This document shows, piece after piece, positions 18,165-27,340 of a stretch of DNA of 64,000 nucleotides. Both the position numbers and the translations under genes were made by a program. The stretch covers positions 1 to 64,000 of the forward strand of contig NZ_JADABY010000061.1 of NCBI RefSeq assembly GCF_015672735.1, written 5' to 3'. Each line of letters starts with the position of its first letter. The stretch's first letter is position 1. The stretch comes from Citrobacter sp. Res13-Sevr-PEB04-36 (GTDB taxonomy: Bacteria; Pseudomonadota; Gammaproteobacteria; Enterobacterales; Enterobacteriaceae). Below the pieces are notes generated by a model. The model had not been told where the DNA came from and did no database searches. It saw nothing but the letters and a program-made list of their open reading frames with translations.

Positions 18165-18197
18165 AAAAAAGGCCCCTTGAAGGGGCCTAAAAAATTA
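18165..18197 (-). terminator. Intrinsic terminator of the csp-ymcF transcript
   Basis: GGCCCCTT/AAGGGGCC forms a tight GC stem at 18171-18187, flanked by A and T runs (18165-18170 and 18189-18194), so it could work in both directions. On the minus strand it overlaps the ymcF stop codon. Confidence 0.7.
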
Positions 18198-18386
18198 TTT
18201 TCTGAAATCCAGCGGAGTCTGGCCGGACTGAATGTACATTGCAACATTATCAAATGTAATCATTTTAGATTTGCAAAAAATACATTTCGCGCCAAACGGA
18301 TTTCCCTCAGTCACATCGAAGGTCGATGTTCTGTACTGAGAACCATGGCAACATGGGCAACGGAAGTGAATATGATTAGTAATAAT
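18195..18386 (-). CDS. ymcF: YmcF-type cold-shock microprotein with two CxxC-like clusters, probable ATT start
   Basis: Directly after the csp stop, a frame reads IITNHIHFRCPCCHGSQYR and later AKCIFCKSKMITFDNVAM, ending PLDFRK. This matches the E. coli cold-induced YmcF/YnfQ microproteins encoded after cspG and cspB. RCPCC and CIFC form a probable zinc ribbon. No ATG or GTG lies where the homology begins; the only in-frame ATGs are inside csp. AAGG at the csp stop lies 5 and 8 bases before two ATT codons (18386, 18383), so non-AUG initiation at ATT is the best explanation and was reported for the E. coli homologues. Length 62-63 aa. Function unknown. Confidence 0.75.
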   Translation of the reverse strand: MITNHIHFRCPCCHGSQYRTSTFDVTEGNPFGAKCIFCKSKMITFDNVAMYIQSGQTPLDFRK

Positions 18387-18393
18387 AGTTACC

Positions 18394-18606
18394 TTAAAGC
18401 GCCACAACATTAACAGCGGATGGGCCTTTAGGTCCCTGCTCCACATTAAATTCGACTTCCTGGTTTTCATTCAGCGTTTTGAAGTCGTTACTCTGGATAG
18501 CAGAAAAATGCACAAACACATCTTTGCTACCATCTTTTGGCGTGATGAATCCAAAACCTTTCTCAGGATTAAACCACTTAACCAAACCAGTCATTTTATT
18601 AGACAT
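18394..18606 (-). CDS. cspG: CspA-family cold-shock protein, CspG-like (70 aa)
   Basis: A single cold-shock domain that binds single-stranded RNA and DNA and acts as an RNA chaperone. RNP1 KGFGFITP and RNP2 VFVHFSAI are both intact, and the length of 70 residues is canonical for CspA/B/G. The gene symbol is chosen from context: ymcF directly downstream and gnsA beyond it mirror the cspG locus of K-12, although the Qin-prophage cspB locus has the same set. AGGAATAAAATAT precedes the ATG. A long leader with a cold box marks cold induction. Confidence 0.88.
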   Translation of the reverse strand: MSNKMTGLVKWFNPEKGFGFITPKDGSKDVFVHFSAIQSNDFKTLNENQEVEFNVEQGPKGPSAVNVVAL

Positions 18607-18801
18607 ATATTTTATTCCTTAATTTGAGCCTTTCGGCATATTTGGTTTTTTACAGAATCGACTAAGTGCTTAGCGGAGTGACTCAAAGAAGGGATAAATA
18701 GATAAACCTGAAAATGAGAACTGCGGGAGTAAACTACTTTGTAAATCGTCTGTTATTCAAACCGACGTTGCTATTAACGCATGGGGATAACAATTAATCA
18801 A
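18607..18801 (-). promoter_or_regulatory. csp promoter and cold-shock 5' leader with cold box
   Basis: About 165 bases of untranslated leader precede csp. Near its start the minus strand reads CGGTTTGAATAACAGACGA (about 18747-18765), a cold-box-like element. Close to the ATG it has TGCCGAAAGGC, a conserved hairpin of cspA-type leaders. A candidate promoter is TTGATT (18796-18801) and GTTAAT (18773-18778) with a 17-base spacer. Confidence 0.65.
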
Positions 18802-19179
18802 CTCTTATTTTAGCCATCCGGATACCCTGATAGCCGTTAAATATGAATAACGCTATCTTCAGTTAGCCTGATAAGCGCTCTCGCGACACCCTTAGGCATA
18901 CCGACGCCATCCGTCGCCCCGCGTTTTATCGTCTCGTAAATAAGCATGCAGATACGTAGATGGTCTATACACTATAGGGAGCATCGTTGGCGACAACATC
19001 ATGTCACAGTTTGATATACTGAACTGAGGTAAGCAGTCAGTACCCTCTGATGTCCGAAGCGGTGAACCCTGCGAATTTATGTAAGACAAAACAATGTGTT
19101 AATCGATTATACAATCATTGAAAGGATAGAATTGTTCATCGTAGAACACTATTAGTAGAAAGCTTATAAGGAAATCACT
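18802..19179. other. Gene-free stretch upstream of ybjP
   Basis: Divergent spacer between the csp promoter and ybjP. I see no gene with a family match. A minus-strand frame ending DDKTRGDGWRRYA near 18892-18960 has no ribosome-binding site or recognisable domain. ATAAGGA at about 19166-19173 is the ybjP ribosome-binding site. Confidence 0.4.
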
Positions 19180-19695
19180 ATGCGCTACTCGAAACTCTCT
19201 CTGCTGGTCCCCTGTGCACTTCTTCTCAGCGCCTGTACCACCGTTACTCCGGCTTATAAAGACAACGGCCCGCGTAGCGGCGCCTGCGTGGAAGGCGGGC
19301 CGGACAGTGTGGCACAACAGTTCTATGATTACCGTATTCAGCATCGTAGCAACGACATCACCGCCTTGCGCCCGTATTTAAGTGATAATCTGGCGAAATT
19401 GCTGACCGATGCCAGCCGCGATAACTCGCACCGCGAGCTGCTGACCAGCGATCCCTTCTCCAGCCGCACCACCTTACCGGACAGCGCCAGTGTCGCCAGC
19501 GCCTCGACCATTCCGAATAGTGATGCACGTAACATTCCGCTGCGCGTAGAGCTTAAGCAGGGTAATCAAACTTGGCGTGATGAAGTACTGATGATCCGTG
19601 AAGGCCAGTGCTGGGTAGTGGATGATGTACGCTATCTGGGTGGTAGCGTACACGCGCCAGCTGGGACGCTGCGCCAGTCCGTAGAAAACCGTTAA
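19180..19695 (+). CDS. ybjP: Lipoprotein YbjP (DUF3828-type)
   Basis: A 171-residue outer-membrane or periplasmic lipoprotein. The signal peptide MRYSKLSLLVPCALLLSAC has a lipobox LLSAC with Cys19. The rest, including SVAQQFYDYRIQHRSNDI and GQCWVVDDVRYLGG, matches K-12 YbjP, which has no established function. It lies immediately upstream of artP, as in K-12, and a strong hairpin separates the two. Confidence 0.92.
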   Translation: MRYSKLSLLVPCALLLSACTTVTPAYKDNGPRSGACVEGGPDSVAQQFYDYRIQHRSNDITALRPYLSDNLAKLLTDASRDNSHRELLTSDPFSSRTTLPDSASVASASTIPNSDARNIPLRVELKQGNQTWRDEVLMIREGQCWVVDDVRYLGGSVHAPAGTLRQSVENR

Positions 19696-19731
19696 CCTCG
19701 CCATTCAACCACTTAAATCATAAACCCCATA

Positions 19732-19766
19732 AATTGTCTGGCATTCTTCATAGAATGCCGACAATT
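19732..19766 (+). terminator. Hairpin after ybjP
   Basis: GGCATTCT (19740-19747) and AGAATGCC (19752-19759) pair around TCAT. The stem extends outward through AATTGTC/GACAATT with one bulged T. No long T run follows, so it may be a weak terminator or a processing site. Confidence 0.5.
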
Positions 19767-19921
19767 ATTCTTACCCTCTGGTGACCCCGCTATTTTGTGC
19801 TATGTTTAGTGAAGAATGCGGTTTGCATTTAACTTTTAACGCATAAATATTGCATAACTATTCTGTCAAAGGTAGTATCTGCGGCTTCAATAGCTATCAG
19901 ACTGCCAGTATACGAGTGTCA

Positions 19922-20650
19922 ATGAGTATTCAATTAAACGGCATTAACTGCTTCTACGGCGCACATCAGGCGCTGTTCGATATCACGCTGGATTGCCCTC
20001 AGGGCGAAACACTGGTGTTACTTGGCCCAAGTGGAGCCGGGAAAAGCTCGCTATTGCGCGTACTCAACCTGCTTGAGATGCCGCGTTCGGGCACGCTCTC
20101 TATTGCCGGTAACCGTTTCGACTTCACGAAAACACCTTCCGATAAGGCCATTCGTGAGCTGCGTCAGAACGTGGGCATGGTCTTTCAGCAATACAATCTT
20201 TGGCCGCATCTTACGGTGCAGCAGAATCTGATCGAAGCTCCCTGCCGCGTACTGGGACTGACAAAAGATCAGGCGCTGGCGCGCGCTGAAAAGTTACTGG
20301 AACGTCTGCGTCTGAAGCCCTACAGCGATCGTTATCCACTGCATCTTTCCGGCGGTCAGCAACAGCGCGTGGCCATTGCCCGTGCGTTGATGATGGAACC
20401 TCAAGTATTGCTGTTTGATGAACCCACCGCAGCGCTTGACCCGGAAATTACTGCACAAATCGTCAGCATCATTCGCGAGCTGGCGGAAACCAACATTACT
20501 CAGGTGATCGTCACCCACGAAGTGGAAGTCGCCCGTAAAACGGCCAGTCGTGTGGTGTATATGGAAAACGGTCATATCGTCGAGTTTGGGGATGCGAGCT
20601 GCTTTGCCAACCCGCAAACCGAAGCGTTTAAAAACTATCTCTCTCACTAA
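19922..20650 (+). CDS. artP: Arginine ABC transporter, ATP-binding subunit ArtP
   Basis: Cytoplasmic ATPase of the arginine importer. Walker A is GPSGAGKS (residues 35-42), the signature is LSGGQQQR and Walker B is [11 protein letters not shown], followed by the switch His in [10 protein letters not shown]. The 242-residue version starting [18 protein letters not shown] at 19922 equals K-12 ArtP; a longer in-frame opening from 19850 lacks a ribosome-binding site. First gene of artP-artI-artQ-artM. The upstream AT-rich TGCATAACTATTC stretch may hold a weak ArgR site. Confidence 0.96.
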   Translation: MSIQLNGINCFYGAHQALFDITLDCPQGETLVLLGPSGAGKSSLLRVLNLLEMPRSGTLSIAGNRFDFTKTPSDKAIRELRQNVGMVFQQYNLWPHLTVQQNLIEAPCRVLGLTKDQALARAEKLLERLRLKPYSDRYPLHLSGGQQQRVAIARALMMEPQVLLFDEPTAALDPEITAQIVSIIRELAETNITQVIVTHEVEVARKTASRVVYMENGHIVEFGDASCFANPQTEAFKNYLSH

Positions 20651-20667
20651 GATTCGGGACAATGACA

Positions 20668-21399
20668 ATGAAAAAAGTTCTGATTGCCGCGCTAATCGCA
20701 GGTTTTAGCCTTTCCGCTACCGCAGCCCAAACCATCCGTTTCGCTACCGAAGCGTCTTATCCTCCGTTTGAATCCATCGATGCCAATAACAACATCGTAG
20801 GCTTTGACGTTGATCTGGCGAATGCGCTGTGTAAAGAGATCGACGCCACCTGTACGTTCACCAACCAAGCCTTCGACAGTCTAATCCCGAGCCTGAAATT
20901 CCGTCGTTTTGACGCGGTTATGGCCGGTATGGACATCACGCCTGAGCGTGAAAAGCAGGTGTTGTTCACTACGCCTTACTACGACAACTCGGCGTTGTTT
21001 GTTGGTCAACAGGGTAAATACACCAGCATTGACCAGCTGAAAGGCAAGAAAGTCGGCGTACAAAACGGGACCACACACCAGAAATTCATCATGGATAAAC
21101 ATCCGGAAGTCACCACCGTGCCGTATGACAGCTACCAGAATGCCAAACTCGACCTGCAAAACGGGCGTATTGATGGCGTCTTTGGTGATACCGCTGTCGT
21201 GACCGAATGGCTGAAAGACAATCCGAAACTGGCCGCTATCGGCGATAAAGTCACTGATAAAGATTACTTCGGTACCGGTCTGGGCATCGCGATGCGCCAG
21301 GGCAATACCGAGCTGCAGCAGAAATTCAACGCTGCACTGGAAAAAGTGAAGAAAGATGGGACGTACGAAACCATCTATAACAAATGGTTCCAGAAGTAA
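20668..21399 (+). CDS. artI: Arginine ABC transporter periplasmic binding protein ArtI
   Basis: Family-3 periplasmic solute-binding protein. The signal peptide MKKVLIAALIAGFSLSATAA is followed by QTIRFATEASYPPFESI, the ligand-binding entry strand typical of polar amino acid receptors; GVQNGTTHQKF and DGVFGDTAVV complete the site. The second of two close ATGs (20668) is used because GGGACA lies 8 bases upstream and the 243-residue product equals K-12 ArtI. It is closely related to ArtJ encoded downstream of artM, evidently through an old duplication. Confidence 0.95.
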   Translation: MKKVLIAALIAGFSLSATAAQTIRFATEASYPPFESIDANNNIVGFDVDLANALCKEIDATCTFTNQAFDSLIPSLKFRRFDAVMAGMDITPEREKQVLFTTPYYDNSALFVGQQGKYTSIDQLKGKKVGVQNGTTHQKFIMDKHPEVTTVPYDSYQNAKLDLQNGRIDGVFGDTAVVTEWLKDNPKLAAIGDKVTDKDYFGTGLGIAMRQGNTELQQKFNAALEKVKKDGTYETIYNKWFQK

Positions 21400-21405
21400 T
21401 ATTAG

Positions 21406-22122
21406 ATGAATGAATTTTTTCCTTTAGCAAGCGCCGCCGGGATGACCGTCGGCCTTGCCGTTTGTGCGCTGATCATTGGCCTGGCACTCGCGATGTTGTT
21501 TGCCGTCTGGGAGTCAGCTAAATGGCGCCCAGTGGCATGGACAGGCTCGGCTGTGGTCACCCTTCTGCGCGGACTACCGGAAATCCTGGTGGTTCTGTTT
21601 ATCTATTTCGGCTCCTCACAGCTGCTTCTGACGCTGGCGGATGGGTTTACGGTAAATCTTGGGTTCGTGCAGATCCCAATACAGATGCAGATCGAAAACT
21701 TCGACGTCAGTCCGTTCCTGTGCGGGGTTATCGCACTGTCATTGCTGTATGCGGCCTATGCGTCGCAAACGCTGCGTGGCGCGTTGAAAGCCGTCCCGCT
21801 CGGACAATGGGAGTCAGGTCAGGCGCTGGGGCTGTCCAAAACCGCGATCTTCTTTCGTCTGGTGATGCCGCAGATGTGGCGTCATGCCCTGCCCGGTCTG
21901 GGTAACCAGTGGCTGGTTCTGCTGAAAGATACCGCGTTGGTGAGCCTTATTAGCGTCAACGATCTGATGCTACAAACTAAAAGCATTGCGACGCGTACCC
22001 AGGAGCCGTTTACCTGGTACATCGTGGCGGCGGCCATTTACCTGGTGATTACGCTGGTGAGTCAGTACATCCTCAAACGCATTGACCTGCGCGCGACACG
22101 TTTTGAGCGGAGACCGGGCTGA
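21406..22122 (+). CDS. artQ: Arginine ABC transporter permease ArtQ
   Basis: Inner-membrane permease of 238 residues with about five helices and the EAA loop [20 protein letters not shown] typical of His/Glu/Gln/Arg permeases. It pairs with ArtM to form the channel energised by ArtP. The stop codon overlaps the artM start in TGATG, so the two subunits are translationally coupled. Same length as K-12 ArtQ. Confidence 0.95.
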   Translation: MNEFFPLASAAGMTVGLAVCALIIGLALAMLFAVWESAKWRPVAWTGSAVVTLLRGLPEILVVLFIYFGSSQLLLTLADGFTVNLGFVQIPIQMQIENFDVSPFLCGVIALSLLYAAYASQTLRGALKAVPLGQWESGQALGLSKTAIFFRLVMPQMWRHALPGLGNQWLVLLKDTALVSLISVNDLMLQTKSIATRTQEPFTWYIVAAAIYLVITLVSQYILKRIDLRATRFERRPG

Positions 22123-22790
22123 TGCTTGAGTATTTACCTGAACTGATGAAAGGGCTGCATACCAGCCTGACGCTGACGGTCGCCTCCATTGTGGTTGCGC
22201 TGGTTATGGCGCTAATTTTTACCATCATCCTGACGCTGAAGACGCCGGTGCTGGTGTGGCTGGTGCGCATCTACATCACGCTGTTTACCGGTACGCCGCT
22301 GCTGGTACAGATCTTCCTGATCTACTACGGTCCGGGCCAGTTTCCTGCGTTGCAGGAGTATCCGGTGCTCTGGCATCTGCTGTCTGAGCCATGGTTGTGC
22401 GCCTTGATTGCGCTGTCATTAAACAGTGCCGCGTATACGACACAGCTGTTTTACGGCGCTATTCGCGCAATCCCGGAAGGTCAGTGGCAATCCTGCGGCG
22501 CGCTGGGGATGAGCAAAAAGGACACACTGGCGATTCTATTGCCGTACGCCTTTAAACGCGCCCTCTCCTCATATTCCAACGAAGTGGTACTGGTGTTCAA
22601 GAGTACCTCTCTGGCCTATACCATCACGCTGATGGAAGTCATGGGTTACAGCCAGCTGTTGTATGGTCGCACTTATGACGTCATGGTCTTCGGCGCGGCG
22701 GGCGTGATTTATCTGATTGTTAACGGCCTACTGACGCTGATGATGCGCCTAATCGAGCGTAAAGCGCTGGCGTTTGAACACCGCAATTAA
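22122..22790 (+). CDS. artM: Arginine ABC transporter permease ArtM
   Basis: Second inner-membrane permease (222 residues) of the arginine importer. The EAA loop is GAIRAIPEGQWQSCGALGMS, and FTGTPLLVQIFLIYYGPGQF marks the family. It starts on the last base of artQ. It is the final gene of the artPIQM unit; artJ follows after 179 bases with its own control region. Confidence 0.95.
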   Translation: MLEYLPELMKGLHTSLTLTVASIVVALVMALIFTIILTLKTPVLVWLVRIYITLFTGTPLLVQIFLIYYGPGQFPALQEYPVLWHLLSEPWLCALIALSLNSAAYTTQLFYGAIRAIPEGQWQSCGALGMSKKDTLAILLPYAFKRALSSYSNEVVLVFKSTSLAYTITLMEVMGYSQLLYGRTYDVMVFGAAGVIYLIVNGLLTLMMRLIERKALAFEHRN

Positions 22791-22882
22791 GTCAATAACT
22801 GCATAAAGCTGAATAGTAAAGGCGGGCATGTCTCTGGACTGTCCGCTTTTTTTTATTCAACAAAAAATACTTAATCATTTTT

Positions 22883-22900
22883 ATTGCATACAAATTCATT
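22883..22900 (+). promoter_or_regulatory. ArgR operator (ARG box) upstream of artJ
   Basis: ATTGCATACAAATTCATT resembles the ARG-box consensus wnTGAATwwwwATTCAnw, with the right half intact. A weaker A/T-rich half-match lies just upstream (about 22862-22879), as expected for paired boxes. In E. coli artJ is strongly repressed by ArgR with arginine. Confidence 0.6.
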
Positions 22901-22969
22901 AAATGGCATTGTAAATCAACGCCGCAGACACGGTGAATCATCATAAGATTGACAGACGGGAGTTCCACC

Positions 22970-23701
22970 ATGAAAAAGTTAGTCCTGGCCGCATTACTTG
23001 CTACCTTCGCCGCTGGCGCCTCAGCTGCTGATAAAATCAATTTCGGTGTCTCAGCAACCTACCCGCCATTTGAATCGCTGGACGCCAGCAATAAAATTGT
23101 CGGTTTTGACATCGATCTGGCATCGGCATTATGCAAACAAATGCAGGCTGACTGTACTTTTACCAATCATGCTTTCGACAGCCTGATCCCCGCGCTGAAA
23201 TTCAAAAAATACGATGCGGTAATTTCCGGTATGGATATCACGCCAGAGCGTAGTAAGCAGGTCTCTTTTACCCAGCCCTACTATGCCAACTCAGCGCTGG
23301 TGATTGCGAAAAAAGACACCTATAAAACCTTTGCCGATTTGAAAGGCAAACGTATCGGCATGGAAAACGGCACCACGCACCAGAAATATCTGCAGGACAA
23401 ACATCCTGAAGTGAAAACAGTGGCATACGACAGCTACCAGAATGCGATCATTGACTTGAAAAACGGGCGTATTGATGGCGTATTTGGCGATACCGCCGTG
23501 GTTAATGAGTGGCTGAAAACCAACCCGCAGTTAGGCGTGGCAACGGACAAAGTCACCGATCCACAATACTTCGGCACCGGCCTTGGCATTGCAGTTCGCC
23601 CGGATAACAAAGTGCTGTTGGAAAAACTAAACACCGCGCTGGCCGCCATTAAAGCTGATGGTACCTATCAGAAAATCAGCGACCAGTGGTTCCCACAGTA
23701 A
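22970..23701 (+). CDS. artJ: Arginine periplasmic binding protein ArtJ
   Basis: High-affinity arginine receptor delivering to ArtQMP. The signal peptide MKKLVLAALLATFAAGASAA is followed by DKINFGVSATYPPFESLD. GMENGTTHQKY and DGVFGDTAVVNEW match the ArtI positions. The ATG at 22970 has GGGAG 7 bases upstream and gives 243 residues, equal to K-12 ArtJ. It is transcribed separately behind an ARG box and ends at a clear terminator, immediately before the yegS junction. Confidence 0.95.
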   Translation: MKKLVLAALLATFAAGASAADKINFGVSATYPPFESLDASNKIVGFDIDLASALCKQMQADCTFTNHAFDSLIPALKFKKYDAVISGMDITPERSKQVSFTQPYYANSALVIAKKDTYKTFADLKGKRIGMENGTTHQKYLQDKHPEVKTVAYDSYQNAIIDLKNGRIDGVFGDTAVVNEWLKTNPQLGVATDKVTDPQYFGTGLGIAVRPDNKVLLEKLNTALAAIKADGTYQKISDQWFPQ

Positions 23702-23721
23702 TACTTTCACAGCCCTACCTG

Positions 23722-23745
23722 AAAAGCCGCAAACCGCGGCTTTTT
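23722..23745 (+). terminator. Intrinsic terminator of artJ
   Basis: AAAAGCCGC (23722-23730) pairs with GCGGCTTTT (23736-23744) around AAACC and ends in a T run, 20 bases after the artJ stop. Confidence 0.85.
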
Positions 23746-23835
23746 ACGTTTAACGTCCGCGCTTTCGGTTAGTTCTTACGCCATAAATACATTCCTGGCA
23801 TACACTTGTTAAAACGATAAAAGTGAGGCCATAGG

Positions 23836-24735
23836 ATGATAGCATTCCCTGCCAGCTTACTGATCCTGAATGGAAAAAGTGCTGATAATCTCTCCCTACG
23901 TGAGGCGATAGCGCTGCTGCGTGATGAAGGTGTAGAAATCCACGTGCGCGTCACCTGGGAAAAGGGTGACGCCCGGCGCTACGTGGATGAGGCGCGTCAG
24001 CTGGGTGTTGCCACCGTTATTGCGGGCGGCGGCGATGGCACCATCAACGAGGTTTCTACCGCGCTAATCCACTGCCAGGGGGACAATATTCCCGCACTGG
24101 GGATTTTACCGTTGGGAACCGCAAATGACTTTGCCACAAGTGCAGGTATTCCGGAGACGTTAGATAAAGCATTAAAGCTGGCCATTGCCGGCAATGCGAC
24201 TGAGATCGATATGGTACAGGTCAACGATAAAACCTGTTTTATCAATATGGCAACCGGCGGCTTCGGCACACGCATCACCACCGAAACGCCAGAAAAACTC
24301 AAGGCCGCGCTGGGTGGCGTGTCATACTTTATCCATGGGCTCATGCGCATGGATACGCTGAAACCCGACAGCTGTGACATTCGCGGGGAAAACTTTCACT
24401 GGCAGGGTGACGCACTGGTGATCGGCATTGGTAATGGTCGACAAGCTGGCGGTGGGCAGCAGCTTTGCCCCACGGCGTTGATCAACGATGGTCTGTTACA
24501 ACTGCGCATTTTTACCGGCGATGAGCTGCTTCCAGCGTTGCTTTCGGCACTCACCCAATCCGATGACAATCCCAATATTATTGACGGCGCATCATCGTGG
24601 TTTGATATCCGCGCCCCCCATGAAATCACCTTTAATCTCGATGGTGAACCGCTAAGCGGGCAGGAATTTCACATCGAAATCCTCCCCGCCGCGCTACGCT
24701 GCCGGTTACCGCCCGGTTGTCCGCTACTGCGCTAA
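23836..24735 (+). CDS. yegS: Lipid kinase YegS
   Basis: Cytosolic DAGK-catalytic-domain lipid kinase; the E. coli protein phosphorylates phosphatidylglycerol in vitro. The nucleotide-binding GGGDGT is at residues 64-69, followed by [12 protein letters not shown], and the C-terminal [10 protein letters not shown] region carries catalytic acidic residues. The 299-residue length equals K-12 YegS. In K-12 its neighbours are yegR and the gat operon; here it sits between artJ and fbaB, marking a synteny break on its 5' side and absence of gat genes on its 3' side. Confidence 0.94.
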   Translation: MIAFPASLLILNGKSADNLSLREAIALLRDEGVEIHVRVTWEKGDARRYVDEARQLGVATVIAGGGDGTINEVSTALIHCQGDNIPALGILPLGTANDFATSAGIPETLDKALKLAIAGNATEIDMVQVNDKTCFINMATGGFGTRITTETPEKLKAALGGVSYFIHGLMRMDTLKPDSCDIRGENFHWQGDALVIGIGNGRQAGGGQQLCPTALINDGLLQLRIFTGDELLPALLSALTQSDDNPNIIDGASSWFDIRAPHEITFNLDGEPLSGQEFHIEILPAALRCRLPPGCPLLR

Positions 24736-24756
24736 TACACGGCCACACGCGATGAC

Positions 24757-25809
24757 TCAGGCAATAGTAACTTTGTTATCCAGATAAACATCCTGCACGG
24801 CGTTAATCAACTTAACGCCGTCAGCCATGGTTTTCTTGAATGCCTTACGTCCGAGGATCAGCCCCATACCACCAGCACGCTTATTAATCACCGCTGTGCG
24901 GACCGCATCGCTGAGATCGGTTTCTCCCCCTGCCGCGCCGCCCGAGTTAATCAGCCCCGCACGCCCCATATAGCAGTTAGCCAGTTGATAACGCACCAGA
25001 TCAATCGGGTTGTCGCTGGTCAGCTTGCTGTAAACGCGATCGTCGGTATAGCCAAAATTAACAGCCTTATACCCGCCGTTATTTTCTGCCATTTTCTGCT
25101 TAACAATATCCGCCCCGATGGTGGCCGCCAGGTGGTTTGCCTGCCCGGTCAGGTCGGCGGAAACATGGTAATCCACCCCGTCTTTCTTGAATGCGGAGTT
25201 GCGTAGATAGGCCCACAGTACCGTCACCATACCCAACTCATGCGCGCGTTCAAACGCCGCAGAAATCTCTTCAATCTGACGACGAGATTCTTCTGAACCA
25301 AAATAGATTGTCGCCCCAACCGCCACCGCGCCCATATTGAACGCCTGCTCCACGCTGGCATACAGCGTTTGGTCAAAAGTATTCGGGTAGCTGAGCGTTT
25401 CATTGTGGTTAATTTTTACAAGGAACGGAATACGGTGCGCGTAGCGGCGGGAAACGGAAGCCAGTACGCCATAGGTCGACGCTACGCAGTTACAGCCCGC
25501 TTCGATAGCCAGCTCAACAATATTTTTTGGATCAAAGTACAGCGGATTGGCGGCAAAAGAGGCCCCAGCGGAGTGCTCCACACCCTGGTCTACCGGCAGA
25601 ATCGACAAGTATCCTGTACCTGCGAGTCGGCCCGTGTTGTACAACGTCTGCATATTACGTAGCACGGCAGGCGGACGGTTATTATCTACCATCACGCGGT
25701 CGACGTAATCATGGCCTGGCAGGTAAAGTTGGTCAGAAGGAATGGTCATACAACGATGCTGTAAGAGGTTGTCGGCATCTTTGCCAAGCAACTGCGCAAT
25801 ATCAGTCAT
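24757..25809 (-). CDS. fbaB: Class I fructose-bisphosphate aldolase FbaB
   Basis: Schiff-base aldolase of the DhnA type, cleaving fructose 1,6-bisphosphate in glycolysis and acting in reverse during gluconeogenesis. [30 protein letters not shown] and [17 protein letters not shown] are family blocks. The ATG at 25809 ([16 protein letters not shown]) has GGGAG upstream and gives 350 residues as in K-12; the 50 codons open upstream are not part of it. It converges with yegS with a 21-base gap. Confidence 0.96.
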   Translation of the reverse strand: MTDIAQLLGKDADNLLQHRCMTIPSDQLYLPGHDYVDRVMVDNNRPPAVLRNMQTLYNTGRLAGTGYLSILPVDQGVEHSAGASFAANPLYFDPKNIVELAIEAGCNCVASTYGVLASVSRRYAHRIPFLVKINHNETLSYPNTFDQTLYASVEQAFNMGAVAVGATIYFGSEESRRQIEEISAAFERAHELGMVTVLWAYLRNSAFKKDGVDYHVSADLTGQANHLAATIGADIVKQKMAENNGGYKAVNFGYTDDRVYSKLTSDNPIDLVRYQLANCYMGRAGLINSGGAAGGETDLSDAVRTAVINKRAGGMGLILGRKAFKKTMADGVKLINAVQDVYLDNKVTIA

Positions 25810-26062
25810 AGCTATGCTCCCGTAAGTTCCGGTTGGATACCGGAATGTGAAATATCCTGACCCGCCTTGTTGCGGGCAGCCATAAGCCTGGTACCGACTG
25901 CGCTTTTTTTCCATCTTTAGCGCACTTTTCAGTCCTTTCCGCTGGCTCGATTCAGGCATTAAAAAATGTTACGGCGGTCAAAATTAAAACACAAAGGTAT
26001 TTCAAAGGTATTATCAAATGGTACTATCGCGACGTACCTTACCTGTCATGAAGGATTTAAAG

Positions 26063-27340
26063 ATGAAAACTACAGCAAAGCTGTCGTTCATGATGTTTGT
26101 GGAGTGGTTTATCTGGGGCGCCTGGTTTGTACCGCTTTGGCTATGGCTGAGTAAAAGCGGATTTACCGCCGGTGAAATTGGCTGGTCCTACGCCTGTACA
26201 GCGATCGCCGCGATCCTGTCGCCAATTTTCGTCGGTTCACTCACCGACCGCTTTTTTTCCGCGCAAAAAGTCTTGGCGGTGTTGATGTTCGTTGGCGCCA
26301 TTCTGATGTACTTCGCCGCGCAACAGACCACCTTCGGCGGCTTTTTCCCGCTATTGTTGGCGTATTCACTCACCTATATGCCCACCATTGCGCTGACCAA
26401 CAGTATTGCCTTTGCCAACGTCCCGGACGTCGAGCGTGATTTCCCACGCATTCGCGTAATGGGTACCATTGGCTGGATTGCCTCCGGTTTAGCCTGCGGG
26501 TTCTTGCCGCAAATGCTGGGCTATAGCGACATATCGCCGACCAATATCCCGTTGCTGATCACTGCCGGGAGCTCCGCGCTGCTGGGGATCTTCGCCTTCT
26601 TCTTACCGGATACGCCGCCAAAAAGCACCGGCAAGATGGATATCAAAGTCATGCTGGGGCTGGATGCACTAATTCTGCTGCGCGATAAAAACTTCCTCGT
26701 CTTTTTCTTCTGTTCGTTCTTGTTTGCGATGCCGCTGGCGTTTTACTACATTTTCGCCAACGGCTACCTGACCGAAGTCGGGATGAAAAATGCCACCGGC
26801 TGGATGACGCTGGGTCAGTTCTCGGAAATCTTCTTTATGCTGGCGCTGCCGTTCTTCACTAAGCGCTTTGGCATTAAAAAGGTATTATTACTTGGTCTTA
26901 TCACTGCTGCGATCCGCTATGGCTTTTTCGTTTACGGTGGCGCGGAAGAATATTTCACCTACGCGCTGCTGTTTCTCGGCATCCTGCTACACGGCGTCAG
27001 TTACGATTTCTACTACGTCACGGCCTATATCTATGTAGACAAAAAAGCGCCCGTGCATATGCGTACCGCCGCACAAGGTTTGATCACCCTCTGCTGTCAA
27101 GGATTCGGCAGCCTGCTGGGCTATCGTCTGGGCGGAGTGATGATGGAAAAAATGTTTGCTTATAAAGAGCCAGTCAACGGTCTCACCTTTAACTGGGCAG
27201 GCATGTGGGGCTTTGGCGCAGTCATGATTGCCGTCATTGCCGTGCTGTTTATGATTTTCTTTCGCGAATCCGACAAAGAAATCACCGCAATTAACGTGGA
27301 CGACCGCGATCTGGCATTGAAAAAAGGGGAAGTAAAATGA
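26063..27340 (+). CDS. yegT: Nucleoside:H+ symporter-family permease YegT
   Basis: Twelve-helix MFS protein of the NHS (NupG/XapB) family, probably importing a nucleoside. It opens MKTTAKLSFMMFVEWFIWGA, and MPTIALTNSIAF is the family's conserved block. The ATG at 26063 has AAGGA 8 bases upstream and gives 425 residues as in K-12. Its stop overlaps the yegU start (ATGA), and yegU in turn overlaps yegV, so transport, ADP-ribosyl-type hydrolysis and sugar phosphorylation are co-produced. Substrate not established. Confidence 0.93.
   Translation: MKTTAKLSFMMFVEWFIWGAWFVPLWLWLSKSGFTAGEIGWSYACTAIAAILSPIFVGSLTDRFFSAQKVLAVLMFVGAILMYFAAQQTTFGGFFPLLLAYSLTYMPTIALTNSIAFANVPDVERDFPRIRVMGTIGWIASGLACGFLPQMLGYSDISPTNIPLLITAGSSALLGIFAFFLPDTPPKSTGKMDIKVMLGLDALILLRDKNFLVFFFCSFLFAMPLAFYYIFANGYLTEVGMKNATGWMTLGQFSEIFFMLALPFFTKRFGIKKVLLLGLITAAIRYGFFVYGGAEEYFTYALLFLGILLHGVSYDFYYVTAYIYVDKKAPVHMRTAAQGLITLCCQGFGSLLGYRLGGVMMEKMFAYKEPVNGLTFNWAGMWGFGAVMIAVIAVLFMIFFRESDKEITAINVDDRDLALKKGEVK

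Noticed and set aside
18892-19089. A 65-codon minus-strand frame between csp and ybjP
   Set aside because: No ribosome-binding site or homology; likely chance.
20668-23701. Recent duplication of artI and artJ
   Set aside because: Both copies exist in E. coli with the same arrangement, so the duplication is old and ordinary.
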